A stretch of DNA of 43,625 nucleotides from Hyphomicrobiales bacterium (lineage in GTDB: Bacteria > Pseudomonadota > Alphaproteobacteria > Rhizobiales > Beijerinckiaceae). Where the stretch lies: contig UBZM01000055.1 of assembly GCA_900470095.1 (NCBI GenBank), positions 1 to 43,625 of the forward strand, written 5' to 3'. Shown one piece after another: positions 1-7,107 of the stretch. Below the pieces are notes generated by a model. That model ran no database searches. It saw nothing but the letters and a program-made list of their open reading frames with translations, and was not told where the DNA came from. A program made the translations under genes and the position numbers. The stretch's first letter is position 1. Each line of letters opens with the position of its first letter.

Positions 1-687
1 TCCGGCGGCAGCGCCCGGTCTTCGCTCGCCGGCGGGCTCGGCAAGGCCGAGGCCGATGTCGTCCAGGCCGGCCTCTACGGCACGACCCGGCTCGGGCCGG
101 TCAATCTTGCCGCCGCCTTCGGCTATGGCCGGCTCGAGAACGAGATCAAGCGCGCGATTCCGGTGCTCGGCAGCGCACTCTCCTCGTCCTATGCCACCAC
201 CGCTTGGAGCGGGCGGCTGCAGGCGAGCGCCGCCGTGCTGTCATGGAACGGCCTGACGCTCTCGCCGCTGGCGGCGCTGCAGGCGATCCAGGCGCGCAGC
301 CCGGCCCTGATCGAGGCGAACTGGGCCGGCGCCAATGCCGGCGCGCTGGCGCTGGCTCGGCGCAACGACATCACCTCGCGCAGCGAGCTTGGCCTGCAGC
401 TCGACCATGCCAGCGCACTGAACGGGTTGCCGGTCGCCGGCTATCTCCGGGCGAGCTGGGCGCATTACTACCAGCGTGATGCGGGCTTGAGCGCCTCGAT
501 TGCCGGGCTGACCGGTTCGGGATTTGCGGTCGAGGGCGCCAGGCCCGCGCGCAACAGCGCGCTGCTTGCCGCCGGGCTCGACCTCAGGCTCAGCCCCGCC
601 GTGACACTCGGCGCCCGCCTCGACGGCGAACTCTCCGGCAGCACCAACCGCCTTGGCGGCCAGGCCCAGATCAGGGTGAGCTTTTAG
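1..687 (+). CDS. Autotransporter beta-barrel domain protein, C-terminal part
   Basis: The frame is open from the first base of the window, so this is the last 228 residues of a longer protein. The sequence alternates short polar and hydrophobic stretches rich in Gly, Ala and Leu, as in amphipathic beta-strands. It ends in Ile-Arg-Val-Ser-Phe; a terminal Phe after alternating hydrophobic residues is the usual outer-membrane barrel assembly signal. This fits the translocator barrel of a type V secreted autotransporter, which would sit in the outer membrane and display an N-terminal passenger lying outside the window. The passenger cannot be judged. A weak hairpin (752-773) lies between this gene and the next. 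The family call is fairly safe and the substrate or adhesin role is unknown. Confidence 0.75.
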   Translation, partial: SGGSARSSLAGGLGKAEADVVQAGLYGTTRLGPVNLAAAFGYGRLENEIKRAIPVLGSALSSSYATTAWSGRLQASAAVLSWNGLTLSPLAALQAIQARSPALIEANWAGANAGALALARRNDITSRSELGLQLDHASALNGLPVAGYLRASWAHYYQRDAGLSASIAGLTGSGFAVEGARPARNSALLAAGLDLRLSPAVTLGARLDGELSGSTNRLGGQAQIRVSF

Positions 688-773
688 CGCGGGCATTCCG
701 GCCGCATGCATGAACTCGCTCGAATGACAGGCATTGGAGTTGCTGCAGAAGGCTGCCTGCGCTTAAACGCAGC

Positions 774-1247
774 ATGCGCCAGGCCCTGCTGATCGTGGAC
801 GTGCAAGCCAGCTTCTCGCCACCGGAATGGCTGATCCAGGGTATTGCGGCTGTCGCCGCCGGTATGCCGTCAGTCGCGACCGTCGAGAGGCATGATGAGG
901 CGGTGACGCCTTTCGAGCGCCAACTGGGCTGGAAACCCGGCCTGTCGGACGAGAGCCTGGTTCCTGCCGATCGCGTCTTTGTCAAGCACGGCTATCTGCC
1001 ACCGGCTGCGATGATCGACCATCTCCTGGGCATGCAGGTGGAGCGTGTGCTGGTCTGCGGGCTGCAGGCCGACACCTGCGTTCTCGCCGCCGGCTTTGCC
1101 CTCTTTGATGCCGGCCTCAGTCCGGCGCTCCTAAGTTGGTTGACCGTCGGCTCCTCTCTGGATCGTTCCGGCGAATTGGGCGTCCGGCTTTGGCGCCACC
1201 ATTTCGGTGCGGTGATCCTGGGCCCTGATGAGCTTCTGGCGGGTTAG
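774..1247 (+). CDS. Isochorismatase-family cysteine hydrolase
   Basis: A 157-residue protein of the isochorismatase-like cysteine hydrolase superfamily, cytoplasmic. The catalytic triad is recognisable: Asp9 in LLIVDVQ, Lys71 in VFVKHGY, and Cys102 in GLQADTCVLA, followed by the usual Ala-rich helix. The length is slightly below the typical 180-200 residues because the loop after the first strand is short. Family members hydrolyse amides or enol ethers (nicotinamide, N-carbamoyl compounds, isochorismate), and the substrate here cannot be deduced. The ATG at 774 puts the first beta-strand at the usual position, but no strong ribosome binding site precedes it. It stands alone between the autotransporter and a gene-free stretch. 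Confidence 0.8.
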   Translation: MRQALLIVDVQASFSPPEWLIQGIAAVAAGMPSVATVERHDEAVTPFERQLGWKPGLSDESLVPADRVFVKHGYLPPAAMIDHLLGMQVERVLVCGLQADTCVLAAGFALFDAGLSPALLSWLTVGSSLDRSGELGVRLWRHHFGAVILGPDELLAG

Positions 1248-1280
1248 CGCGGCCTCGGCTCGCTCCGGGTTCGATGCGGC

Positions 1281-1307
1281 ATGACGAAGCATTAATGCCT
1301 GCGTCAT
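1281..1307. repeat. Nested dyad with GCATTAATGC core
   Basis: ATGACG (1281-1286) and CGTCAT (1302-1307) flank the perfect 10-bp palindrome GCATTAATGC (1289-1298). It lies about 35 bp after the stop of the hydrolase gene. The AT-rich core resembles a protein-binding site more than a terminator, since no U tract follows. Function unknown. Confidence 0.4.
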
Positions 1308-1489
1308 CGAACAGATCGGCTCGCAGCCCTATGCGGATCGTGCTCGGTGTTTCGCTTTCAGGACGCGTCGCGTGAGTGATCTGACGCGATACCGATTGCC
1401 TGGCGTCGAGTGCAGGTCGAAGCAGTGAATGCTCCCTGCGCGCGTCGTTACTCGTACCGGGAATACCCGGGCGAGGCGTCGGCCCGCGG

Positions 1490-1527
1490 GAGGAGGCGCC
1501 GTGATGGGGAGATAGCGGCGCCTCCTC
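1490..1527. repeat. Perfect 12-bp inverted repeat (hairpin)
   Basis: GAGGAGGCGCCG (1490-1501) and CGGCGCCTCCTC (1516-1527) form a perfect 12-bp stem with a 14-nt loop. No run of T follows on either strand, so it is not a normal intrinsic terminator. The loop on the plus strand contains GGGGAG. It may be a REP-like unit or part of an unannotated transcript. Confidence 0.5.
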
Positions 1528-1689
1528 TTCGATCGCGCATGGAGCGGTGCGCATCTCGAGGCAGGCGAGCTTGGCGGCATGACGTGTGTCGCGCTGGGCT
1601 CAGCGTCGTCCCGCCCCGCATGCATCTGGGAAGAGACTGCCAAAGCCAAAGCCCTGGGCCGGCGGAGCGCCGGGCGGCCATCGCCCAAG

Positions 1690-1773
1690 AAAAAAGGGCC
1701 ACGCCAAAGGCGCAGCCCGAAGTCTAGGGAGGAAACGCCCAAGGAGGGCGCCACAGCATCTCTGCTGCGGTGC
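1690..1773 (-). ncRNA. Probable small RNA, alpha-r8/MmgR-like
   Basis: About 84 nt read on the minus strand. It starts just after a promoter at 1779-1807 and has three hairpins. The first pairs CCGCAGCA (1763-1770) with TGCTGTGG (1751-1758) around GAGA. The second pairs CGCCC with GGGCG (1736-1750). The third is a 10-bp terminator stem with loop TTT (1696-1718), followed by six T (1690-1695). Between hairpins two and three lies the unpaired UUUCCUCCCU (1726-1735), complementary to Shine-Dalgarno sequences. From memory, this exposed decamer plus hairpin order and size is the hallmark of the alphaproteobacterial alpha-r8 family (MmgR in Sinorhizobium, linked to carbon storage). The structure is seen directly; the family name is recognition without a database search. 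Confidence 0.75.
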
Positions 1774-1778
1774 ACAGG

Positions 1779-1807
1779 AGATAGGGCGCCACTCTCGCGA
1801 CCGCAAG
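1779..1807 (-). promoter_or_regulatory. Sigma70-type promoter of the small RNA
   Basis: On the minus strand CTTGCG (1802-1807) and CTATCT (1779-1784) are separated by exactly 17 bp. This predicts a start near 1772-1773, directly before the first hairpin of the small RNA. CTTG-type -35 boxes are common in alphaproteobacteria. The element lies just downstream of the VOC-gene terminator, so the RNA would be transcribed independently. Confidence 0.55.
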
Positions 1808-1810
1808 AGG

Positions 1811-1836
1811 AAAAGGGCAGTATCGCTGCCCTTTTT
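1811..1836 (-). terminator. Intrinsic terminator of the VOC gene
   Basis: AAAAGGGCAG (1811-1820), loop TATCG, then CTGCCCTTTTTT. The stem of at least 10 bp has an A run on one side and a T run on the other, so it can work in both directions. It lies 13 bp after the stop codon of the minus-strand VOC gene at 1850. Confidence 0.85.
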
Positions 1837-1849
1837 TCAGGCGGCCTGC

Positions 1850-2257
1850 TCAGCCTTGCTGCACGGCCGCGGAATCCATCCACATCACCTCCCAGACATG
1901 ACCGTCGAGATCCTGGAAACTGTGGCCATACATGAAGCCGTGGTCCTGCGGTTTCGCATAGGTTTTGCCGCCGGCGGCGACCGCAGCATTCACCATCGTG
2001 TCGACATCGGCGCGGCTTTCGCGCGACAGGCAGGTGAGGACCTCGGTGACCTTGGTCGCGTCGGCAATCGGCTGTGGTGCAAAGCCTGCGAATTTCTCGT
2101 GCGTCAGCAGCATCGCGAAGATGGTGTCGCTGATCACCATGCAGGCGGCGGTGTCGTCGGTGAATTGCGGGTTGAAGCTGAAGCCGAGCGCCTTGAAGAA
2201 GGCCATGGACTTCTGCAGGTCCCTCACCGGCAGGTTGACGAAGATCATCTGGGGCAT
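1850..2257 (-). CDS. VOC (glyoxalase/dioxygenase superfamily) protein
   Basis: A 135-residue single-repeat-pair protein of the vicinal oxygen chelate superfamily. It begins MPQMIFVNLPVRDLQKSMAF, the standard first beta-alpha unit (a strand, then a helix starting with D-L-x-K-S), and ends with the DLDGHVWEVMWMD strand containing the family's C-terminal metal-ligand region. It resembles small stand-alone lactoylglutathione lyase-like proteins, but substrate and activity are unproven. An AAGGA ribosome binding site precedes the ATG. It lies 65 bp downstream of the MarR gene on the same strand and probably shares its promoter. A terminator follows at 1811-1836. Confidence 0.85.
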   Translation of the reverse strand: MPQMIFVNLPVRDLQKSMAFFKALGFSFNPQFTDDTAACMVISDTIFAMLLTHEKFAGFAPQPIADATKVTEVLTCLSRESRADVDTMVNAAVAAGGKTYAKPQDHGFMYGHSFQDLDGHVWEVMWMDSAAVQQG

Positions 2258-2322
2258 GGTCGTTCCTTGCTTGGTTTTGGTGGTGTGGGTTGGGAAACGG
2301 CCGCCGCCATAGGCGGTAGCAG

Positions 2323-2793
2323 TCAGGGCTGGGACAGTGCCCTGAGATCGTGCCGGAAACGGTCAGGATCCGTCCCGGGCAAGAGCGCGTCGACCTCGCG
2401 GTGGACGCGCTCCCAGGTCGGGACGGCAAGGAGGAGCAATGCATGGCCGGCTGGCTGCAATGTCAGCAGCCGGCTGCGTCGATCATCCGGATCGCTGTCG
2501 ACCGAAACGAGACCGCGCCGCTCGAGCGGCTTGAGCGCCGCCGTCAGGGTGGTGCGGTCCATGGCAAGGAGGTTTGCCACCGGGCCGAGGCTCGGTGGTT
2601 GCGGGCGATTGAGCGACATCAACAGCGAGAATTGCTGGTTCGTCAGGTCAAACGGCCGCAAAGCCTCGTCAAAGCGTCGTGCAAGTGCCCTGGCTGCCCG
2701 CTGCACATGCAGGCACAGGCAATGGTCCCGCACATGCAATGTGGTCTCGAAGGGCAGCCGGCTCTCGGCGGAAAGCGGGATGGGCTTTGACAT
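2323..2793 (-). CDS. MarR-family transcriptional regulator
   Basis: A 156-residue winged-helix regulator. The N-terminal dimerisation helix (around residues 25-45) is followed by FDLTNQQFSLLMSL, a recognition region with MDRTTLTAALKPLERRGLV and the wing D-P-D-D-R-R-S-R, the strongest MarR signature. MarR proteins bind palindromes as dimers and are usually released by small phenolic or oxidised ligands. The start codon abuts the intergenic palindrome at 2805-2816, which also lies within the promoter of the divergent DUF899 gene, so autoregulation and control of both sides are likely. The VOC gene lies downstream. The ligand is unknown. Confidence 0.88.
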   Translation of the reverse strand: MSKPIPLSAESRLPFETTLHVRDHCLCLHVQRAARALARRFDEALRPFDLTNQQFSLLMSLNRPQPPSLGPVANLLAMDRTTLTAALKPLERRGLVSVDSDPDDRRSRLLTLQPAGHALLLLAVPTWERVHREVDALLPGTDPDRFRHDLRALSQP

Positions 2794-2815
2794 GGTGTTT
2801 TTATGTTGATATCAA
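2787..2815 (+). promoter_or_regulatory. Promoter of the DUF899 gene
   Basis: TTGACA (2787-2792), a 17-bp spacer and TATCAA (2810-2815) on the plus strand. The -35 box overlaps the marR start codon and the -10 box lies inside the palindromic operator. Confidence 0.5.
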
Positions 2816-2828
2816 CCTATTCTGTCAA
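2800..2828 (-). promoter_or_regulatory. Promoter of marR
   Basis: On the minus strand TTGACA (2823-2828) is followed by a 17-bp spacer and CATAAA (2800-2805). The whole MarR-type palindrome falls inside the spacer and -10 edge, so bound repressor would block this promoter. Confidence 0.55.
2805..2816. promoter_or_regulatory. Palindromic operator, probably MarR
   Basis: GTTGATATCAAC is a perfect 12-bp palindrome in the short region between the divergent marR and DUF899 genes. It overlaps the core elements of both predicted promoters. Its size and position fit a MarR dimer site. Confidence 0.65.
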
Positions 2829-2856
2829 GAGGGGGCGTTTCTGAAGGAGGAAGGCC

Positions 2857-3588
2857 ATGCAGCAACACCCGGTTGTTTCACGCGAGGACTGGCTTGCCGC
2901 GCGCAAGGTTCTGCTCGCCCGCGAGAAGGAAGAGACGCGTCTGCGCGACGCGGTGAATGCCGAGCGAAGCGCCTTGCCCTGGGTCCGGGTCGAGAAGAAT
3001 TATGCCTTCAACACCCCGGCAGGGAAGCGGCGGCTGGCGGAGCTGTTCGACGGGCGCAGCCAGCTGATGATCTATCATTTCATGTTCGGGCCGGAATGGG
3101 AGGCAGGTTGCCCCGGTTGTTCCTTCCTGGCTGATCATCTCGACGGCACGCTGGCGCATCTGAACAATCACGACGTGACATTGGTGGCAGTTTCGCGCGC
3201 GCCGCTGCAGAAGATCGAGGCCTATAAGCGCCGCATGGGCTGGCGCTTCCCCTGGGTCTCGTCCCATGGCAGCGACTTCAATTTCGACTACCACGTCTCA
3301 TTCACGCCCGAGCAGCTCAAGGGAGACAGCGTCCGCTACAATTTCACCGATACGCCGGTGGGCAATGCGCATGACGAGCTGCCCGGACTGAGCTCGTTCA
3401 TCCGCAACGAAGCCGGCGAGGTGTTTCATACCTATTCGAGCTATGCGCGGGGCCCGGAGGAGCTGATCGGGACATTGATGATCCTCGACCGCGCCCCCAA
3501 GGGCCGCAACGAGGACTCGACCATGAGCTTCGTCAAGCGCCACGACGAGTACGAGACGGTGCCGATGGCCGCAGCCTGCTGCGCGTGA
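2857..3588 (+). CDS. DUF899 family thioredoxin-like protein
   Basis: A 243-residue protein of the DUF899 (thioredoxin-fold) family. Recognisable blocks are REDWLAAR near the start, PWVRVEK, and FGPEWEAGCPGCSFLADHLDG with Cys85 and Cys88 as a CPGC pair. The RAPLQKIEAYKRRMGW and VSSHGSDFNFDYHVSF blocks, both typical of DUF899, follow. The family function is not established; the CPGC motif suggests a redox role. AGGAGG precedes the ATG. It is divergent from marR and shares an operator region with it. Like many family members it keeps a Cys-Cys pair at its C-terminus (241-242). A short GC-rich hairpin (3603-3619) follows the stop. Confidence 0.85.
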   Translation: MQQHPVVSREDWLAARKVLLAREKEETRLRDAVNAERSALPWVRVEKNYAFNTPAGKRRLAELFDGRSQLMIYHFMFGPEWEAGCPGCSFLADHLDGTLAHLNNHDVTLVAVSRAPLQKIEAYKRRMGWRFPWVSSHGSDFNFDYHVSFTPEQLKGDSVRYNFTDTPVGNAHDELPGLSSFIRNEAGEVFHTYSSYARGPEELIGTLMILDRAPKGRNEDSTMSFVKRHDEYETVPMAAACCA

Positions 3589-3602
3589 TTGCAGGCCTGG
3601 TG

Positions 3603-3619
3603 CGCCCGGAACCCGGGCG
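3603..3619 (+). terminator. GC-rich hairpin after the DUF899 gene
   Basis: CGCCCGG, loop AAC, CCGGGCG, 14 bp after the stop codon. There is no T run, so termination strength is doubtful. Confidence 0.35.
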
Positions 3620-3741
3620 TCACCCGGCCGATGAGAAGCGCAGGACCGAGGTCCATGCCAGCCTTGAACATCCAGGTTCGGGCATGGTCCCCGAGGCTCT
3701 CTTCACCGCCGGTCCGGCGCATCGCCCGAGGCCAGAATGGC

Positions 3742-5394
3742 TCAGCCCCGCGCCACGCTCGCGCGCTTCACGATGCTGGTCAGTTCCGGCGATGGATCGA
3801 GCGTGCCGAAGACATACCCCCAGTCGGCATCCAGCCTGGAGCGGCAGAAGGTCTCGAACACCGCCTCGTCCGCGTGCTTCTTCAGCTCCGAGGCCTGCAG
3901 CGCATAGGCCATCAGGTTGGCGAGCCGGCGGCCATGGCCATCGTCATTGCGCGGTTTGGCCACCTCGTCGCCGAGCCTGTCGAGCCAGCGGTCGAGCGCG
4001 CGGTTGGCGCCGCGAGCGGAACCGAGCTCGGCCATGAAGGCCTCTTTCGTGCGTGGATCGCGGTTGAACGAACGCAGCACGTCCATGCACATCATGTTCG
4101 AGGTGCCTTCCCAGATCGCGTTCAGCGGCGCCTCGCGATAAAGGCGCGCCATCGGGTTCTCCTCGATGAAGCCATTGCCGCCATGGCATTCCAGTGCCTC
4201 GACGACAAAGCCGGCAGCGCGCTTACAGTTCCAGAATTTCGCCAGCGGTGTCGAAACCCGTGCGACATGCCGCTCCTGCTCGCTGCTCTCCATCGCATCC
4301 GTTGCGGCGGCGACTCGGAAGGCCATCAGGGTCGAGGCCTCGGAGTCGATCGCGAGATCGGCAAGAATATTGGTCATCATCGGCTGATCGGCCAGCGAGG
4401 AGCCAAAGCCCTTGCGCGATTGCGTGTGATTGAGCGCGAGCGTCAGCGCCTGCCGCATCAGCCCGGCCGAGCCGATTGCGAAATCGAGCCGGGTCAGATG
4501 GGCATGGCTGAGGATCTCGCGGATGCCATGTCCCTCTTCGCCGACCAGCCAGCCCAGGCACTCGCGGAATTCGACCTCCGACGAGGCGTTCGAGCGGTTG
4601 CCGGCCTTGTCCTTGAGCCGCTGGATCTGCAGCCGGTTGCGGCTGCCATCCGGCAGGAAGCCGGGGGCGAAGAAGCAGGAGACGCCGCTCTCGCTGCGCG
4701 CGAGCGTGAAGAACCCGTCCGATTGCGGCACCGAGAAGAACCATTTGTGTCCGGTGATCAGATAGACCCGCCCCTCCGGCGTATCCTCGAGATAGCGCGC
4801 GGTCGTCTGAGTCTGCCGGAGGTCCGACCCGCCCTGCTTTTCGGTCATCGCGTAGCCGATGCTTGCTCCTGTCTTCTGGGAGACCGGGAGCGGGCGCTGG
4901 TCATACTGGCCAGAGGTGATCTTCTCGCGCCAGAGCGAGAACTCAGGCTGGGCCAGGCCCGGCCAGGCGGCATAGGTCATGCCGGTCGGGCAGCCGACTC
5001 CTTGCTCGATCTGGTTCCAGACATAGGAGAGGACGCCACGCGCGACATGGCCGTTCGGTTCGGTCGTCGTCCAGGCCAGCGAGGGCACCTCGTGCCGGAA
5101 GGCGAGCGTCATCAATTCGTGCCAGGCCGGATGAAATTCGACCCAGTCGATGCGATTGCCGAAGCGGTCATGCGTCCTGAGTTCGGGCGTGAACCTGTTG
5201 GCCAGACGCGCGAGATCCTGCACCGCCTCAGCGCCGGCATGGGCGCCGAGCGCCGTCGCTCTGCCTGCCACCCAGGGAGCCTGGCGCGTGACGACGCCCT
5301 GCAGCACCGCGTCGTCGGAGAAGGCGTTCCAGCCCGTGGCTGGGCGCGCCTGATTCAGCACCTGATGGGTCGAGGCAATGGCGTGCACGGTCAT
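3742..5394 (-). CDS. aidB: AidB-type acyl-CoA dehydrogenase
   Basis: A 550-residue flavoprotein matching Escherichia coli AidB (about 541 residues) in length and in block order: FHPAWHELM, MTEKQGGSDLR, HKWFFSVPQSD, RLKDKAGNRSNASSEVEF, GWLVGEEGHGIREI, and LYREAPLNAIWEGTSNMMCMDVLR. AidB-type proteins bind FAD and DNA and are linked to the alkylation response, although many homologues stand in catabolic clusters. An AGAGGA site precedes the ATG. It lies 87 bp downstream of the HpaB/AbfD-fold gene on the same strand, with a 16-bp palindrome between them. The family is secure; whether the role is DNA protection or a dehydrogenation step is open. Confidence 0.88.
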   Translation of the reverse strand: MTVHAIASTHQVLNQARPATGWNAFSDDAVLQGVVTRQAPWVAGRATALGAHAGAEAVQDLARLANRFTPELRTHDRFGNRIDWVEFHPAWHELMTLAFRHEVPSLAWTTTEPNGHVARGVLSYVWNQIEQGVGCPTGMTYAAWPGLAQPEFSLWREKITSGQYDQRPLPVSQKTGASIGYAMTEKQGGSDLRQTQTTARYLEDTPEGRVYLITGHKWFFSVPQSDGFFTLARSESGVSCFFAPGFLPDGSRNRLQIQRLKDKAGNRSNASSEVEFRECLGWLVGEEGHGIREILSHAHLTRLDFAIGSAGLMRQALTLALNHTQSRKGFGSSLADQPMMTNILADLAIDSEASTLMAFRVAAATDAMESSEQERHVARVSTPLAKFWNCKRAAGFVVEALECHGGNGFIEENPMARLYREAPLNAIWEGTSNMMCMDVLRSFNRDPRTKEAFMAELGSARGANRALDRWLDRLGDEVAKPRNDDGHGRRLANLMAYALQASELKKHADEAVFETFCRSRLDADWGYVFGTLDPSPELTSIVKRASVARG

Positions 5395-5432
5395 GTTGGT
5401 CCTCTGGTCAGGTCCGGCGCTCTGCTGGGTAT

Positions 5433-5448
5433 CCCGTCCCGGGACGGG
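5433..5448. repeat. Perfect 16-bp palindrome
   Basis: CCCGTCCCGGGACGGG lies between the HpaB/AbfD-fold gene and aidB. It is perfectly self-complementary without a loop. It could be a REP-like unit, a weak processing hairpin or a protein site. Confidence 0.4.
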
Positions 5449-5481
5449 GGAATGAAGGGGATCCGAGGCTGACGGGTTGCG

Positions 5482-7020
5482 CTATTCGGCCGCTTCGCGC
5501 GGGACCCCGCCCGGCGGTTCCGGCACCTCGCAACCGGTGACACAGCAGCGTCCCGGCTGCTTCGAGACACGGCTGCCATCGGCGAGGACGCCCCGTCCGA
5601 GCAGGCTCTCGACCAGTTCGACCTTCTCCGCCACCGGATAGTTGCGCCAGATCTCGCGCTTCATCGCTTCCGGCGAGCCGCCGCCATGCAGCGAGATCAC
5701 CGAATACCAGCCGGCCTCCTTCGAGACGGTGAGATCCTCGATGAAGCGCGCGACCTCGGCGCGCTGGGCGTGCGGGATATCGGGGCGGCCAGCGAGTACG
5801 GCGGCCAGCGAGGCGGCGGTCTCGGGATTATGGTCCTCGTCCGGGCCCGGCAGCGCCACGATCAACCCGCCCGATACGTAGTGGGCGATGCGGTGCATGT
5901 CGTAGATCTGCGTCGCCAACAGCAGCTTGCCGATATTGGAGAAGACGCTGTCCGGCATTACCGAGCCTGCCGGATCCCTCTGGCAGTAGACGGAGGCCGC
6001 GACACCGCAGGCAAAAAAACCTTCGGTGATCTTGATCAGCTCGACCATCTGCTCGCGGACATGGCCATGATGCTCGGTATCGAGCCCGTTGGCATCGATC
6101 ATCAGTGCGCCGGCGCCGATCAGGAGATCTCCGAACCCGGCTCTGGCGCCGATGCAGGAATGGCGGTGATGCGTCGCATAGCTCGTGGTCAGGAAACCAC
6201 CTTCCTCGGTCTCGCCGGCCAGGAACACGCGGTCCCACGGCACGAAGACATCGTCGAACATCACGACGCCGGTCGACTGGCCGTATTGCGCCGAGAATTT
6301 TGCAGCCGGATCGCCGGGGCGTCCGGCAGGTCGCGCTACGATGGTGACGCCGGCGGCATCGCAGGGCACGGCGCAGCAGACTGCGAAATGCTCGTCGCCC
6401 GGCACATGGGTGCGGCAGGGCATCACCAGGAATTCGTGCATATAGGGCGCGCCGGTGACGATGGCCTTGGTGCCGCGAATGACGATGCCGTCCTTCCGCC
6501 GCTCCTTGAAGTGAACATAGGAATCCGGGTTCGCCTGTGCGCCCGGTCGCTTCGAACGGTCACCCTTGGCGTCGGTCATGGCGACGCCAAGGGTCAGGTC
6601 CTTGTCCTGAACCTCGTGCAGATAGGCGCGGAAGCGTTGCGCATAATCGCTGCCGTGACGGGCATCGGTGAGCGCTGTCGCCTGCCAGAGCGCATTCAGC
6701 GCATCATGGCTGAGATAGCGCTGGGCGCAGCCCGAGATCTTGCAGACCAGCCGAACCGCCTCGAGCTTCGCGAGCAGGTCGCCGGAGCTCTCGTTGATGT
6801 GCAGCATACGGTTGACGGTCTTGCCGGAGCTTGTCTGCCGCGCCGTCATCACCGGGAGATGGGCCTCCTGATGGGCGAGACCGTAGGTGATTCCGACCGC
6901 ATTGACGCCCGGTGCCAGCAAGGGCTCGTCAGCCACGCTCTCGACACGCTGGCCGTTGACGAAAACCCGAGGATGATAGGCGCGCAGCGACTCGCGATAG
7001 CCAGCAGCATCCATCAGCAT
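5482..7020 (-). CDS. HpaB/AbfD-fold flavoprotein (4-hydroxyphenylacetate 3-hydroxylase family)
   Basis: A 512-residue member of the family that unites FAD-using 4-hydroxyphenylacetate hydroxylases (HpaB) with the Fe-S 4-hydroxybutyryl-CoA dehydratase (AbfD). It aligns with AbfD in CAQRYLSHDALNAL, HHRHSCIGARAGFGDLLIGA and the late HGGGSPEA block. However, two of the three AbfD cluster cysteines appear replaced: the position of Cys103 is Tyr and that of Cys299 is Ala, and Tyr296/Lys300 read Cys/Arg. It is therefore unlikely to carry the 4Fe-4S cluster, and a flavin-only hydroxylase or isomerase is more likely. AGAGGA precedes the ATG (a second in-frame ATG is at 7014). It is divergent from a TetR gene and followed by aidB. 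Confidence 0.8.
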   Translation of the reverse strand: MLMDAAGYRESLRAYHPRVFVNGQRVESVADEPLLAPGVNAVGITYGLAHQEAHLPVMTARQTSSGKTVNRMLHINESSGDLLAKLEAVRLVCKISGCAQRYLSHDALNALWQATALTDARHGSDYAQRFRAYLHEVQDKDLTLGVAMTDAKGDRSKRPGAQANPDSYVHFKERRKDGIVIRGTKAIVTGAPYMHEFLVMPCRTHVPGDEHFAVCCAVPCDAAGVTIVARPAGRPGDPAAKFSAQYGQSTGVVMFDDVFVPWDRVFLAGETEEGGFLTTSYATHHRHSCIGARAGFGDLLIGAGALMIDANGLDTEHHGHVREQMVELIKITEGFFACGVAASVYCQRDPAGSVMPDSVFSNIGKLLLATQIYDMHRIAHYVSGGLIVALPGPDEDHNPETAASLAAVLAGRPDIPHAQRAEVARFIEDLTVSKEAGWYSVISLHGGGSPEAMKREIWRNYPVAEKVELVESLLGRGVLADGSRVSKQPGRCCVTGCEVPEPPGGVPREAAE

Positions 7021-7055
7021 GGGCGTGTCCTCTTGATATTTGAGTGTTGCCCGTA

Positions 7056-7077
7056 AAATTGAACGCCGTTAGAATTT
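7056..7077. promoter_or_regulatory. Imperfect inverted repeat, possible TetR operator
   Basis: AAATTGAACG and CGTTAGAATTT face each other across one base in the 87-bp region between the HpaB/AbfD-fold gene and the divergent TetR gene. Position and AT-rich arms fit a TetR site, but symmetry is imperfect. Confidence 0.4.
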
Positions 7078-7107
7078 CCGTCAACCCAAATCTGGAGCGA
7101 TGTCGAG

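Larger units (their letters stand above)
1248..1689. other. Gene-free stretch with two dyads
   Basis: No credible gene is seen in these roughly 440 bases; open frames here are short and lack family features. The stretch holds a dyad at 1281-1307 (ATGACG and CGTCAT around the palindrome GCATTAATGC) and a perfect 12-bp inverted repeat at 1490-1527. It ends at the terminator of the small RNA on the opposite strand. The small RNA and the minus-strand VOC gene point into it. Confidence 0.6.

Noticed and set aside
3589..5472. A 627-codon open frame opposite aidB
   Set aside because: It mirrors the aidB gene, with a low-complexity, Arg/Ala-rich translation and no recognisable motif.
5482..7020. Annotation as a true 4-hydroxybutyryl-CoA dehydratase
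   Set aside because: Two of the three cluster cysteines and the active-site Tyr/Lys positions appear replaced, so the dehydratase name would be misleading.
5686..7056. A 456-codon open frame opposite the HpaB/AbfD-fold gene
   Set aside because: Shadow of a well-supported gene; no ribosome binding site or family similarity.
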